Shown: piece by piece, positions 41,618 to 50,247 of the stretch
Layout: every line of letters starts with the position of its first letter
How positions within the stretch are numbered: position 1 is the stretch's first letter
Assembly: GCF_049739465.1 (NCBI RefSeq)
Contig: NZ_JBMHHY010000001.1
Location: 434,001-498,000, forward strand
Source of the DNA: Embleya sp049739465
Lineage (GTDB): Bacteria; Actinomycetota; Actinomycetes; Streptomycetales; Streptomycetaceae
Length of the DNA: 64,000 nucleotides
Reading direction: 5' to 3'
Notes under the pieces: model-generated
What the model was told of the DNA's origin: nothing
Databases searched by the model: none
Seen by the model: the letters and a program-made list of their open reading frames with translations, nothing else
Translations under genes and position numbers: made by a program

Positions 41618-44356
41618 GTGGCAGCTACTCGGACCCCCCAGACCTCCGTTCCCGCCGGTTCCCGGCCGCGACTTCTGCTCCTCGACGGGCATTCGTTGGC
41701 ATATCGGGCGTTCTACGCGCTCAAGGAAGCGTCGATGAGTACCGCGACGGGCCAACCGACCCAGGCGGTCTACGGGTTCACGTCGATGTTGGTGAACGTG
41801 TTGCGGGACGAGGCGCCGACCCACCTCGGCGTGGCGTTCGACGTGTCCCGGAAGTCGTTTCGCACCGAGGAGTTCCCGGACTACAAGGCGAACCGGTCGG
41901 AGACTCCGGAGGAGTTCAAGGGCCAGGTCGAGCTGCTCGTCGAGGAGCTGACCGCGATGGGCGTGCCCACGATGCGGGTGGCCGGCTTCGAGGCGGACGA
42001 CGTGATCGCCACGCTCGCCACCCGGGCCGCCGCCGAGGGCTTCGAGGTGCTCATCCTCACCGGCGACCGGGACGCGTTGCAGCTGGTCACCGACGACGTC
42101 ACGGTGCTGTATCCGATGATGGGCGTGAGCAAGCTGCACCGGTTCACCCCGGCGGCGGTGGCGGAGAAGTACGGGTTGACCCCGGCGCAGTATCCCGACT
42201 TCGCGGCGCTGCGCGGCGACCCGAGCGACAACCTGCCGGGCATCCCGGGGGTGGGCGAGAAGACGGCGGCGAAGTGGATTCGCGAGTTCGGCTCGTTCAC
42301 CGAGCTGGTCGAGCGCGCGGACGAGGTCAAGGGCAAGGCCGGGCAGAACCTGCGCGACCACCTGGACAACGTGAAGCTGAACCGCCGGTTGACCGAGCTG
42401 GTGCGCGAGGTCGAGCTGGAGGTGACGCCGGCCGAGCTGGAGCGCCGGCCGTTCGATCGGGCGGCGGTCGAGGTGGTGCTCGACGCGCTGGAGTTTCGCA
42501 ACGCGAGCTTCCGTGAGCGGTTGTGGGCGGTGGATCCGGGGCTGGTGGTCGCGGCGGCCGAGGCCGAGCCGGGCTTCGAGCTGGACACCACGGTGGTCGA
42601 GCCGGGCGGGCTGACCGGGTGGCTGGCCGAGCACGCGTCGGGCGCGGAGCGTACCGGGCTTGCCGTGGACGGCTCGTGGGGGCGCGGCACGGGCGAGGTC
42701 AAGGGGCTGGCGTTCGCCGCGGCGGACGGCGCGGCGGCGTTCGTGGACCCGCTCACGATGGACGAGGACGACGACGCGGCGTTGGCCGGGTGGCTGGCGG
42801 ATCCGGGGCGGACGAAGGCGGTGCACGACGCGAAGGGGCCGATCCTGGCGTTGGCGGCGCGCGGGTGGTCGTTGTGGGGGGTGACCAGCGACACCGCGCT
42901 CGGCGCCTATCTGGTGTTGCCCGGGCAGCGCTCGTTCGCGCTGGAGACGCTGGTCGAGCGGTTCCTGGGCCGCGAGCTGAAGGTGGACCAGGGCGGTTCG
43001 GGCGACGGGCAGTTGGCCCTGGACATGTCGGATCAGGACGACGCGGAGCCGGGGGCCGCGCTGATGTTGGCGGCGCGCGCGGTGGTGGACCTGGCCGCGG
43101 CGCTGGACACCGAGCTGGCCGCCAAGGGCGGTTTGCCACTGCTCCAGGACATGGAGCTGCCGCTGCTTCCGGTGCTCGCGCGGATGGAGCAGTTGGGCAT
43201 CGCGGCCGACCTGCCGTATCTGGAGGCGCTCCAGGAGCAGTTCGCGGCGGCGGTCAAGCAGGCCACCGACGAGGCGCACGCCGCGGTCGGGCACGAGTTC
43301 AACCTGGGCTCGCCCAAGCAGTTGCAGGAGATCCTGTTCAACGAGCTGGGTCTGCCCAAGACCAAGAAGATCAAGACCGGTTTCACCACCGACGCCGACG
43401 CGTTGACCTGGCTGGCCGGCCAGACCGACAACGAGCTGCCGGTGATCCTGCTGCGCCACCGCGACCAGACCCGGCTGCGCACCACCGTCGAGGGCCTGAT
43501 CAAGACGGTCGCGGACGACGCGCGCATCCACACCACGTTCAATCAGACCGTGGCGGCCACGGGCCGGTTGTCCTCGCAGGACCCGAACCTGCAGAACATC
43601 CCGATCCGGACCGAGGAGGGGCGGCTGATCCGGCGCGCGTTCGTGGTCGGCGCGGGCTTCGAGGGGCTGCTGACCGCGGACTACAGCCAGATCGAACTGC
43701 GGATCATGGCCCACCTGTCCCAGGACGCGGCGTTGATCGAGGCGTTCACCTCGGGCGAGGACCTGCACTCGACGATGGCCGCGCAGGTGTTCTCGGTGGC
43801 GCCGGAGGCGGTGGACCACGCGCTGCGCAGCAAGATCAAGGCGATGTCGTACGGACTGGCGTACGGGCTCTCCGCGTTCGGCCTGTCCCAGCAGTTGGAC
43901 ATCGAACCGGCCGAGGCGCGCGGGCTGATGGAGACCTACTTCGAGCGGTTCGGCGGGGTGCGCGACTATCTGCACAAGGTGGTCGAGGAGGCCCGGCAGA
44001 CCGGCTACACCGAGACGGTGTTCGGCCGTCGCCGCTACCTGCCGGACCTGACCAGCGACAACCGGCAACGGCGCGAGATGGCCGAGCGGATGGCGCTCAA
44101 CGCGCCGATCCAGGGTTCGGCGGCGGACATCGTCAAGGTCGCGATGCTGGCGGTGGATCGGGCCATGCGCGAGGAGAAGCTGGCCTCGCGGATACTGCTC
44201 CAGGTCCACGACGAACTGGTCCTGGAGGTGGCGCCGGGCGAGCGCGAGCAACTGGAGGCGCTGGTGCGGCGGGAGATGGCGGACGCCTATCCGCTGCGCG
44301 CCCCGTTGGACGTCTCGGTCGGTTTCGGGCCGAACTGGGAGGACGCGGGTCACTGA
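41618..44356 (+). CDS. polA: DNA polymerase I
   Basis: 912 residues. The 5' nuclease domain (about 15-305) has LLLDGHSLAYRAFYAL, FEADDVIATLA, GDRDALQLV and GVGEKTA. The central 3'-5' exonuclease-like domain (about 320-500) lacks the DxE pair (AVDGSWGRG where DTET is expected), so proofreading is probably absent, as in related actinobacterial enzymes. The polymerase domain has DYSQIELRIMAH, RSKIKAMSYGLAYG and QVHDELVLE. GTG 41618 lies 8 bases after TAGGAT, suggesting a leaderless transcript. Confidence 0.97.
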   Translation: MAATRTPQTSVPAGSRPRLLLLDGHSLAYRAFYALKEASMSTATGQPTQAVYGFTSMLVNVLRDEAPTHLGVAFDVSRKSFRTEEFPDYKANRSETPEEFKGQVELLVEELTAMGVPTMRVAGFEADDVIATLATRAAAEGFEVLILTGDRDALQLVTDDVTVLYPMMGVSKLHRFTPAAVAEKYGLTPAQYPDFAALRGDPSDNLPGIPGVGEKTAAKWIREFGSFTELVERADEVKGKAGQNLRDHLDNVKLNRRLTELVREVELEVTPAELERRPFDRAAVEVVLDALEFRNASFRERLWAVDPGLVVAAAEAEPGFELDTTVVEPGGLTGWLAEHASGAERTGLAVDGSWGRGTGEVKGLAFAAADGAAAFVDPLTMDEDDDAALAGWLADPGRTKAVHDAKGPILALAARGWSLWGVTSDTALGAYLVLPGQRSFALETLVERFLGRELKVDQGGSGDGQLALDMSDQDDAEPGAALMLAARAVVDLAAALDTELAAKGGLPLLQDMELPLLPVLARMEQLGIAADLPYLEALQEQFAAAVKQATDEAHAAVGHEFNLGSPKQLQEILFNELGLPKTKKIKTGFTTDADALTWLAGQTDNELPVILLRHRDQTRLRTTVEGLIKTVADDARIHTTFNQTVAATGRLSSQDPNLQNIPIRTEEGRLIRRAFVVGAGFEGLLTADYSQIELRIMAHLSQDAALIEAFTSGEDLHSTMAAQVFSVAPEAVDHALRSKIKAMSYGLAYGLSAFGLSQQLDIEPAEARGLMETYFERFGGVRDYLHKVVEEARQTGYTETVFGRRRYLPDLTSDNRQRREMAERMALNAPIQGSAADIVKVAMLAVDRAMREEKLASRILLQVHDELVLEVAPGEREQLEALVRREMADAYPLRAPLDVSVGFGPNWEDAGH

Positions 44357-44477
44357 TCGTGGATCGGTGCGCGATGGGGGTGGAGACCCGGGCACGGCCG
44401 GCATAGGTTCGCACGGGCAGCCGGTGCTCGAGGGCGACCGGCGCGGAGTCGAACGTGCGCACAGAGGGGGGAGCTTC

Positions 44478-45983
44478 GTGGAAGAGGCCGAGTCGAGGCC
44501 CGATCCGCGGGACGCGGTGATGGCGGCGGAGGATGCCGCGGCACCCGCGCCTGGAGGCGATCCCGAGCCCGAGTCGCCGGTCGAACCGGCTGCGGCCGAG
44601 GGCGAGGCCGAGCCGGGGCCCGAGTCGTCGGGTGGGGTCGGTGCGGAGCCGATATCCGGTGCGCCCGAGGGCGAACCGGAGTCCGAGTCATCGGGTGGGT
44701 CGGTTGTGGTCGGTGCGGAGCCGATATCCGCCGCTGCGCCGATATCCGTGTCCGGGGCGCCTGTCGAGGCGGGCTCGGTCGAGGTGGGGGAACCGATACC
44801 CGCCGTGCTTGCGGGCGAGGGTGGCCCTGACGCCGAGGCGTCGAGCAAGTCCGGGGCGGTGACCGAGCGGATATCCGCGGTCGCTGCCGCACCGGAGCCG
44901 GCCGCGGCCATCTCCTCGACCGAGCCCGAACCCCCCGAGGCGCCGGCCAAGCGTCGGCGGATCTTGAACCCCTGGCTGGGGAGCGCGGCGGCGATCCTGG
45001 TCGTGTTGGCCTGTGGGGCGGCCGTACAGTCGCCGTTCACCATGGTCACCGCGCACCGGGTGCCCACCTCGGATCTGCCGCGGTTGTCCGATCCGGCGCC
45101 GGCCGATGGCACCTCGGCCAACGGCGGCGGCCCGGCGCACTTCGAACTCCCGCCGCCGGTGGTGCCGGCCGCACTGCCCGGCGCGCCCGCCTCGTCCGCG
45201 CCGCCGACCGCCCCCGGCGCGACCACCCCGGCCGGCACCCGAGGCACCACCGCCACCGGCACCGGCGGCATCCCGCAGACCGTACTCCTGGCCTATCAGC
45301 AGGCGGCGTCCAACCTGGCCCGGATGGACCCCGGCTGCAAGCTCCCGTGGACCCTGCTCGCGGGCATCGGCCGGGTCGAGTCGGAGCACGCCTACGGCGG
45401 CAATGTGACCGCGGACGGCACGGCGGTGACCCCGATCCTGGGTCCGCGCCTGGACGGCACCGGCGGCTTCGCCCGGATCCCGGACACCGACGGCGGGCGC
45501 TACGACTTCGACACCGAGTTCGACCGCGCGGTGGGCCCGATGCAGTTCATCCCGTCCACGTGGAAGGCCTACGCGATGGACGGCAACGGGGACGGCGTGG
45601 CCAATCCGCAGAACATCTTCGACGCGACGCTGACCGCGGGCCGCTACCTGTGCGCGGGTGGCCGGGACCTGTCCACCGGCGCGGGGCTGAACGCCGCCAT
45701 CCTCAGCTACAACCACTCGGACGAATACCTGCGCACCGTCCTGACCTGGATGAACTACTACGCGACCGGCGCCCGTTCGGTGCCGGACAACCGCCAACCG
45801 GGCAAACCCCCGGTCACCACGAAGCCGCCGGCCGGCAAGCCGACGCCGACCAAGCCGGCGCCTCCGCCGGTGACCACGAGTACGTCCGCCTCGGCGCCGG
45901 TTTCGGGGACACCGTCGACAGCGAACCAGACCGACCCGGCGAGCGCGTCGGCCACCACCTCGGAGAGCGGCGCGGCCCGGTAG
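44478..45983 (+). CDS. membrane-anchored lytic transglycosylase (SLT type)
   Basis: 501 residues from GTG 44478, with GAGGGGGGAG upstream. A ~160-residue acidic, cytoplasmic low-complexity N-terminus contains repeated GAEPIS units. One transmembrane helix (about 168-188, WLGSAAAILVVLACGAAV) precedes a Pro/Thr linker and a C-terminal murein-cleaving domain: LLAGIGRVESEHA carries the catalytic Glu, with AVGPMQFIPSTWKAY and ILSYNHSDEY. A Pro/Lys/Thr-rich tail follows. It probably trims septal or lateral peptidoglycan. Confidence 0.88.
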   Translation: MEEAESRPDPRDAVMAAEDAAAPAPGGDPEPESPVEPAAAEGEAEPGPESSGGVGAEPISGAPEGEPESESSGGSVVVGAEPISAAAPISVSGAPVEAGSVEVGEPIPAVLAGEGGPDAEASSKSGAVTERISAVAAAPEPAAAISSTEPEPPEAPAKRRRILNPWLGSAAAILVVLACGAAVQSPFTMVTAHRVPTSDLPRLSDPAPADGTSANGGGPAHFELPPPVVPAALPGAPASSAPPTAPGATTPAGTRGTTATGTGGIPQTVLLAYQQAASNLARMDPGCKLPWTLLAGIGRVESEHAYGGNVTADGTAVTPILGPRLDGTGGFARIPDTDGGRYDFDTEFDRAVGPMQFIPSTWKAYAMDGNGDGVANPQNIFDATLTAGRYLCAGGRDLSTGAGLNAAILSYNHSDEYLRTVLTWMNYYATGARSVPDNRQPGKPPVTTKPPAGKPTPTKPAPPPVTTSTSASAPVSGTPSTANQTDPASASATTSESGAAR

Positions 45984-46090
45984 CCGGCCGGAATCCGACC
46001 CCGGGAAAACGGGAACCCGTTCTCGTTTCTTGCTACCGTGCCCCATCGTCGACGATCGCGGCGGCGGGACAGGAAAGGTGGGACCACCAC

Positions 46091-46228
46091 ATGCGTTCCT
46101 TCGCGGCCATCGTGATCGGCGCGCTCCTGGCCGTGGCGGCGGCGTTCGTGCTGAACGCGTGCGCCGGCCCCGACTCGGCGACGGTGCACCAGCCGCTCCA
46201 GGTCACCAGCCCGCCCGCGCGCCCGTAG
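46091..46228 (+). CDS. small lipoprotein-like membrane peptide (SPW_0924-like)
   Basis: 45 residues: MRSFAAIVIGALLAVAAAFVL followed by NACAGPDSATVH and a Pro-rich end. One hydrophobic helix with a Cys after NA suggests a signal peptide or lipobox-like site, although the -3 position is Leu only in a shifted register. AGGAAAGG lies ~13 bases upstream. Size, position before the DUF3068 gene and sequence style recall the small Streptomyces family named SPW_0924. Function unknown. Confidence 0.6.
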   Translation: MRSFAAIVIGALLAVAAAFVLNACAGPDSATVHQPLQVTSPPARP

Positions 46229-46297
46229 TGCCGCGTCGGGCGCGGCCGCGCGACGGCGCGATCTTGTACCCGGTCCATCGTCAAGGGGTCCACCTCG

Positions 46298-47290
46298 ATG
46301 CGTCGTAAGTCCAGTCTGATCCTGCTGGTCGCGGCAGTGTTCTGCGTGGCCCTGGCCCCGCTGCTGCGCGAGTTCGTCTTCCCGAAACTGGTCGCCAAGG
46401 CGCTCGCCGGCGAGGACGCGTACCGGGTCGTGGTCCTGGACGCGAACAACGCCACCCTCCTGGGCGCGCCCGAGGGGCCGGGCCGGGCCAAGGTCACCGC
46501 GATCCAGACGATCCGGCCGAACGCCAAGGACAGCCACGGCGACACCATCGTGTGGGACCTGAACCTGGCCGTCCTGGACAGCACCGGCAAGGTGGTCAGC
46601 CAACTCCCCGAGCGTTACGCGTTCGACGCGGCCACCCAGATCCCGAAGAACTGCTGCGGCGAATCGGTCGACGCAGCTCCCGCCGCGCACACCGGACTTG
46701 CCTACAAGTGGCCGTTCTACACCGGGAAGCGGGACTACAACTACTACGACGCGCAGGCGCACGCCGCGAACGTGATCGGCTACCAGGGCACCGCGCGGCG
46801 CGGCGGGCTGGAGACGTACCGCTTCGAGCAGCAGATCCCGTGGACCAAGATCCCGATGCCCAGGCAACTCCCGGGCGGCCTCGATCCGATCGCGATCGAG
46901 AAGGACGGCGCGCAGCTCTGGTACACCGCGACCCGCAAGGTGTGGGTCGAACCGGTGACCGGAATGCCGGTGTATGTCGAGGAATCCCGTACCGAGGAGC
47001 TGCGCACCACCGCGCCGGGCGCCGATCCGAACGCGAAGCCGGTGGTGACGCGGGTCTTCGACGGTACGTTCACGCCGCGGGCGGGGTGGTCGGAGCAGCT
47101 GATCGCGGACGCGAAGTCGCAGCGCGCGAAGGTGCGGGCGGTTCACGACACGATTCCGCTGGTGTTGGTGGGGCTTGGCGTGGTGCTGTTCCTGGTCGCG
47201 CTGGGCCTGCAATTCGTCGCGGACCGCAAGGTGGCCGCGGCGGCCCGGATCGCTCCCGAGCCGGTCCCGACGCCCGTCGAGGTGGGGTAG
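46298..47290 (+). CDS. DUF3068 (PorA-like) membrane protein
   Basis: 330 residues with membrane helices at both ends (about 7-25 and 288-310) and a large extracytoplasmic domain between. The segments KNCCGESVD, GLAYKWPFYTGKRDYNYYD and GGLETYRFEQQIP are the DUF3068 hallmark. The CC pair may form a disulfide outside the cell, matching the DsbA/MauE system elsewhere in the window. The family is annotated as porin PorA-like in actinobacteria, but no porin activity is shown by sequence. Confidence 0.85.
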   Translation: MRRKSSLILLVAAVFCVALAPLLREFVFPKLVAKALAGEDAYRVVVLDANNATLLGAPEGPGRAKVTAIQTIRPNAKDSHGDTIVWDLNLAVLDSTGKVVSQLPERYAFDAATQIPKNCCGESVDAAPAAHTGLAYKWPFYTGKRDYNYYDAQAHAANVIGYQGTARRGGLETYRFEQQIPWTKIPMPRQLPGGLDPIAIEKDGAQLWYTATRKVWVEPVTGMPVYVEESRTEELRTTAPGADPNAKPVVTRVFDGTFTPRAGWSEQLIADAKSQRAKVRAVHDTIPLVLVGLGVVLFLVALGLQFVADRKVAAAARIAPEPVPTPVEVG

Positions 47291-47328
47291 TCGGTTGCCG
47301 GTGCGTCTCGGTTGGGTCGGGTTGTGTA

Positions 47329-47355
47329 CCCGCCCGCTCCACCCGTTGCGTTCGG
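47329..47355. repeat. 27-bp dispersed repeat (copy 1)
   Basis: Identical over 27 bases (core CTCCACCCGTTGCGTTCGG) to 57411-57437. Similarity continues to an AGGCTGCGG seven to eight bases further on. Both copies lie 38-50 bases past a stop codon, outside genes. Confidence 0.8.
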
Positions 47356-47431
47356 CCCGAAGGCTGCGGTTTCAGAGGCACCGGCCCGACCCGATCCGGT
47401 GCCTGGCGGCCTGCCGTCGGGCGCAGGCGTG

Positions 47432-48304
47432 TCAGTCGCGTGCGCAGACGAAGATTGCGGTTCCCGGGAGTAGCCGGCCGCGCAGGGGGCTCCAGCCGCC
47501 CCACGTGGTGTCCAGGTCGGCGGGCCATTCCGGTTCGACGATGTCGAGCAGGCGGAAGCCGGCGGTGACCACCTCGCGGACCCGGTCGCCGAGGGTGCGG
47601 TGTTGTTCGACGTAGGTGGCTCGGCCGGTGTGGTCCTGTTCGACGTATGGGGTGGTGTCGAAGTAGGACGTGACGGCGGTCAGGCCCTCGGGGCCCGGTT
47701 CGTCCGGGAAGGCCCAGCGCACCGGGTGGGTGAGCGAGAAGACCCAGCGGCCGCCCGGGCGCAGCACCCGGAAGACCTCGCGCATGATGCCCGCCCCATC
47801 CGGGCTGAACGGCAGCGCGCCGTACGCCGAGAAGGCCAGGTCGAAGCTCGCGTCGGCGAACGGCAGCCGGGCCGCGTCGGCCTGCACCACCGGCACCCGG
47901 GTGCCGTGCTCGGCGTCCAGCCGCCGGGAGTGCTGGAGCTGGCGCAGCGACAGGTCGAGCGCGGTGGGGAACGCCCCGCGGGCCAGGAGTCGCCGGGAGC
48001 ACTGGGCCGCGCCCGCGCCCACCTCGAGCACCGTGCGGCCCTCGACCGGGCCGAGCAGCCCGGCGCGGTCCTCGTCCAGGCCCTCGGGGCACCACGTGAA
48101 GCGCGCGTCGCCCAGGAAGTCGCCGTGTTCGACCTGGTACTCGTCGGCGTTCGCGTCCCACCAGCCGCGGCCGGCGCGCACACTCTCCGCGAGGCCGACC
48201 CGGCGGCGGACCGCGTCGTCCCCGTCGTCGTCGAGCTCGTCGGGGTCGACGTAGCGCGCGACGAGCGAGGACGCGTGCGGGTCGTGGGATGTGGGGCGGT
48301 TCAC
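47432..48304 (-). CDS. class I SAM-dependent methyltransferase
   Basis: 290 residues. Rossmann methyltransferase with motif I VLEVGAGAAQCSRRLL, the acidic end of strand 2 (LDLSLRQL), the ADAARLPFAD motif II and VLRPGGRWVFSL. GTG 48304 was selected because CTGGAGA sits just upstream; an ATG at 48331 is possible. The N-terminus (GRGWWDANADEYQVEHGDFLG) is typical of a conserved actinomycete group of unknown substrate. It is divergent from rpsA. Confidence 0.86.
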   Translation of the reverse strand: MNRPTSHDPHASSLVARYVDPDELDDDGDDAVRRRVGLAESVRAGRGWWDANADEYQVEHGDFLGDARFTWCPEGLDEDRAGLLGPVEGRTVLEVGAGAAQCSRRLLARGAFPTALDLSLRQLQHSRRLDAEHGTRVPVVQADAARLPFADASFDLAFSAYGALPFSPDGAGIMREVFRVLRPGGRWVFSLTHPVRWAFPDEPGPEGLTAVTSYFDTTPYVEQDHTGRATYVEQHRTLGDRVREVVTAGFRLLDIVEPEWPADLDTTWGGWSPLRGRLLPGTAIFVCARD

Positions 48305-48391
48305 TGGTCTCCAGAAACTGCGGGCGGGCATGGACGCGCGTAGGGTACTCCCTTCGGGACGTCCCGGTTGACCCCATGCATCCCGTGCGCG

Positions 48392-48420
48392 TTGACCGCA
48401 CCCGGTCGGCCCCGTATGCT
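48392..48420 (+). promoter_or_regulatory. rpsA promoter (housekeeping sigma type)
   Basis: TTGACC (48392-48397), 17 bases, TATGCT (48415-48420): a near-consensus vegetative promoter. It would give a leader of about 155 bases before the rpsA ATG. Another TTGACC begins at 48368. Confidence 0.7.
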
Positions 48421-48583
48421 GCAAGTTGCGCCGCGGGCCTGCGTGAACTCAGACGGAGCAGGTCGCGCTCACCTTTGTCGATCCCACGCCATCCTCTTGC
48501 ATGGACGCGGGCGTCGGGGGCGAAACCGGGTCCACAAGCGTGTTTGAAAACGACTTCTGTCCGTACCCGGAGCCCTTACCCAC

Positions 48584-50071
48584 ATGACGAGCAGCACCGA
48601 GGCCACGCCCAGCACCACCCCGCAGGTGGCGGTCAACGACATCGGCTCCGAGGAAGACTTCCTCGCAGCGATCGATGAGACGATCAAGTACTTCAACGAC
48701 GGCGACATCGTGGATGGCGTGATCGTCAAGGTCGACCGGGACGAGGTCCTGCTCGACATCGGTTACAAGACCGAAGGCGTCATCCCGTCCCGCGAGCTTT
48801 CCATCAAGCACGACGTGGACCCCCACGAGGTCGTCACTGTCGGTGACCACATCGAGGCCCTGGTTCTCCAGAAGGAGGACAAGGAAGGCCGCCTGATCCT
48901 CTCGAAGAAGCGGGCTCAGTACGAGCGCGCTTGGGGCACCATCGAGAAGATCAAGGAAGAAGACGGCATCGTCACCGGTACCGTCATCGAGGTCGTCAAG
49001 GGTGGTCTCATCCTGGACATCGGCCTGCGCGGCTTCCTCCCGGCCTCGCTGGTCGAGATGCGTCGTGTGCGTGACCTCCAGCCGTACGTGGGCAAGGAGC
49101 TCGAAGCCAAGATCATCGAGCTGGACAAGAACCGCAACAACGTGGTCCTGTCCCGCCGTGCCTGGCTCGAGCAGACCCAGTCCGAGGTGCGTCAGACCTT
49201 CCTCACGACCCTGCAGAAGGGTCAGGTCCGCACGGGCGTCGTCTCCTCGATCGTCAACTTCGGTGCGTTCGTGGACCTCGGCGGCGTCGACGGCCTGGTG
49301 CACGTCTCCGAGCTGTCCTGGAAGCACATCGACCACCCGTCCGAGGTTGTCGAGGTCGGCCAGGAAGTCACCGTCGAGGTGCTCGACGTGGACATGGACC
49401 GCGAGCGTGTCTCCCTGTCGCTGAAGGCGACCCAGGAAGACCCGTGGCAGCAGTTCGCCCGGACGCACCAGATCGGCCAGGTCGTCCCCGGCAAGGTCAC
49501 CAAGCTCGTTCCGTTCGGTGCCTTCGTCCGGGTGGACGAGGGGATCGAGGGCCTGGTCCACATCTCCGAGCTGGCCGAGCGCCACGTGGAGATCCCGGAG
49601 CAGGTCGTCCAGGTCGGCGACGAGATCTTCGTCAAGGTCATCGACATCGACCTCGAGCGTCGCCGGATCAGCCTCTCGCTGAAGCAGGCCAACGAGGCGT
49701 TCGGCGCGGACCCGGCCACGGCCGAGTTCGACCCGACCCTCTACGGCATGGCCGCGACCTACGACGACGCGGGCAACTACATCTACCCGGACGGCTTCGA
49801 CCCCGAGACCAACGACTGGCTCGAGGGCTTCGACAAGCAGCGCGAGGAGTGGGAGAAGCAGTACGCCGACGCCCAGGCGCGCTTCGAGTCGCACCAGCAG
49901 CAGGTCGTCAAGGCCCGCGAGGCCGAGGCGGAGGCCGTGGCCGGCGAGGCCGCGGGCGCGTACTCCTCGGGCGGTGACGACGAGGTCGAGGCCGACACCA
50001 CCGGTGGCGCCCTGGCCTCCGACGAGGCGCTCGCCGCGCTCCGCGAGAAGCTGGCCGGCGGCCAGAGCTGA
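48584..50071 (+). CDS. rpsA: 30S ribosomal protein S1
   Basis: 495 residues with four S1 RNA-binding repeats, at about 34-105, 122-190, 208-278 and 293-365. The third and fourth are the best conserved (GVVSSIVNFGAFVDLGGVDGLVHVSEL and GKVTKLVPFGAFVRVDEGIEGLVHISEL). The C-terminal ~130 residues are acidic and include a YAxYDDAGNYIYPDGFDPE-like segment seen in Streptomyces S1. The four-domain form is normal for actinobacteria. It has a strong promoter upstream and an excellent terminator downstream. Confidence 0.97.
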   Translation: MTSSTEATPSTTPQVAVNDIGSEEDFLAAIDETIKYFNDGDIVDGVIVKVDRDEVLLDIGYKTEGVIPSRELSIKHDVDPHEVVTVGDHIEALVLQKEDKEGRLILSKKRAQYERAWGTIEKIKEEDGIVTGTVIEVVKGGLILDIGLRGFLPASLVEMRRVRDLQPYVGKELEAKIIELDKNRNNVVLSRRAWLEQTQSEVRQTFLTTLQKGQVRTGVVSSIVNFGAFVDLGGVDGLVHVSELSWKHIDHPSEVVEVGQEVTVEVLDVDMDRERVSLSLKATQEDPWQQFARTHQIGQVVPGKVTKLVPFGAFVRVDEGIEGLVHISELAERHVEIPEQVVQVGDEIFVKVIDIDLERRRISLSLKQANEAFGADPATAEFDPTLYGMAATYDDAGNYIYPDGFDPETNDWLEGFDKQREEWEKQYADAQARFESHQQQVVKAREAEAEAVAGEAAGAYSSGGDDEVEADTTGGALASDEALAALREKLAGGQS

Positions 50072-50140
50072 ACTCGTGCACACAGTGCCTTCGGGCACGT
50101 GGTGCCTGAGGTAGGTCGCGGGTAGCGATACCCGTCGAAC

Positions 50141-50173
50141 GGCCCCACCTCCCTTCGGGGAGGTGGGGCCTTT
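50141..50173 (+). terminator. intrinsic terminator after rpsA
   Basis: Perfect 13-bp stem GGCCCCACCTCCC/GGGAGGTGGGGCC with a stable TTCG tetraloop, followed by TTTCGATTTT. Confidence 0.95.
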
Positions 50174-50247
50174 CGATTTTCCGGTGCGAGCGCGGGAACG
50201 CGACTAGGGTCGGGACCGGTCACACGGCAGCCGGGGGAGGGTGCGGC

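Noticed and set aside
40982..45271. 1429-residue open frame on the minus strand
   Set aside because: Antisense shadow of polA and neighbours. The composition is His/Arg/Gln-rich with no recognisable domain, a product of GC-rich third codon positions.
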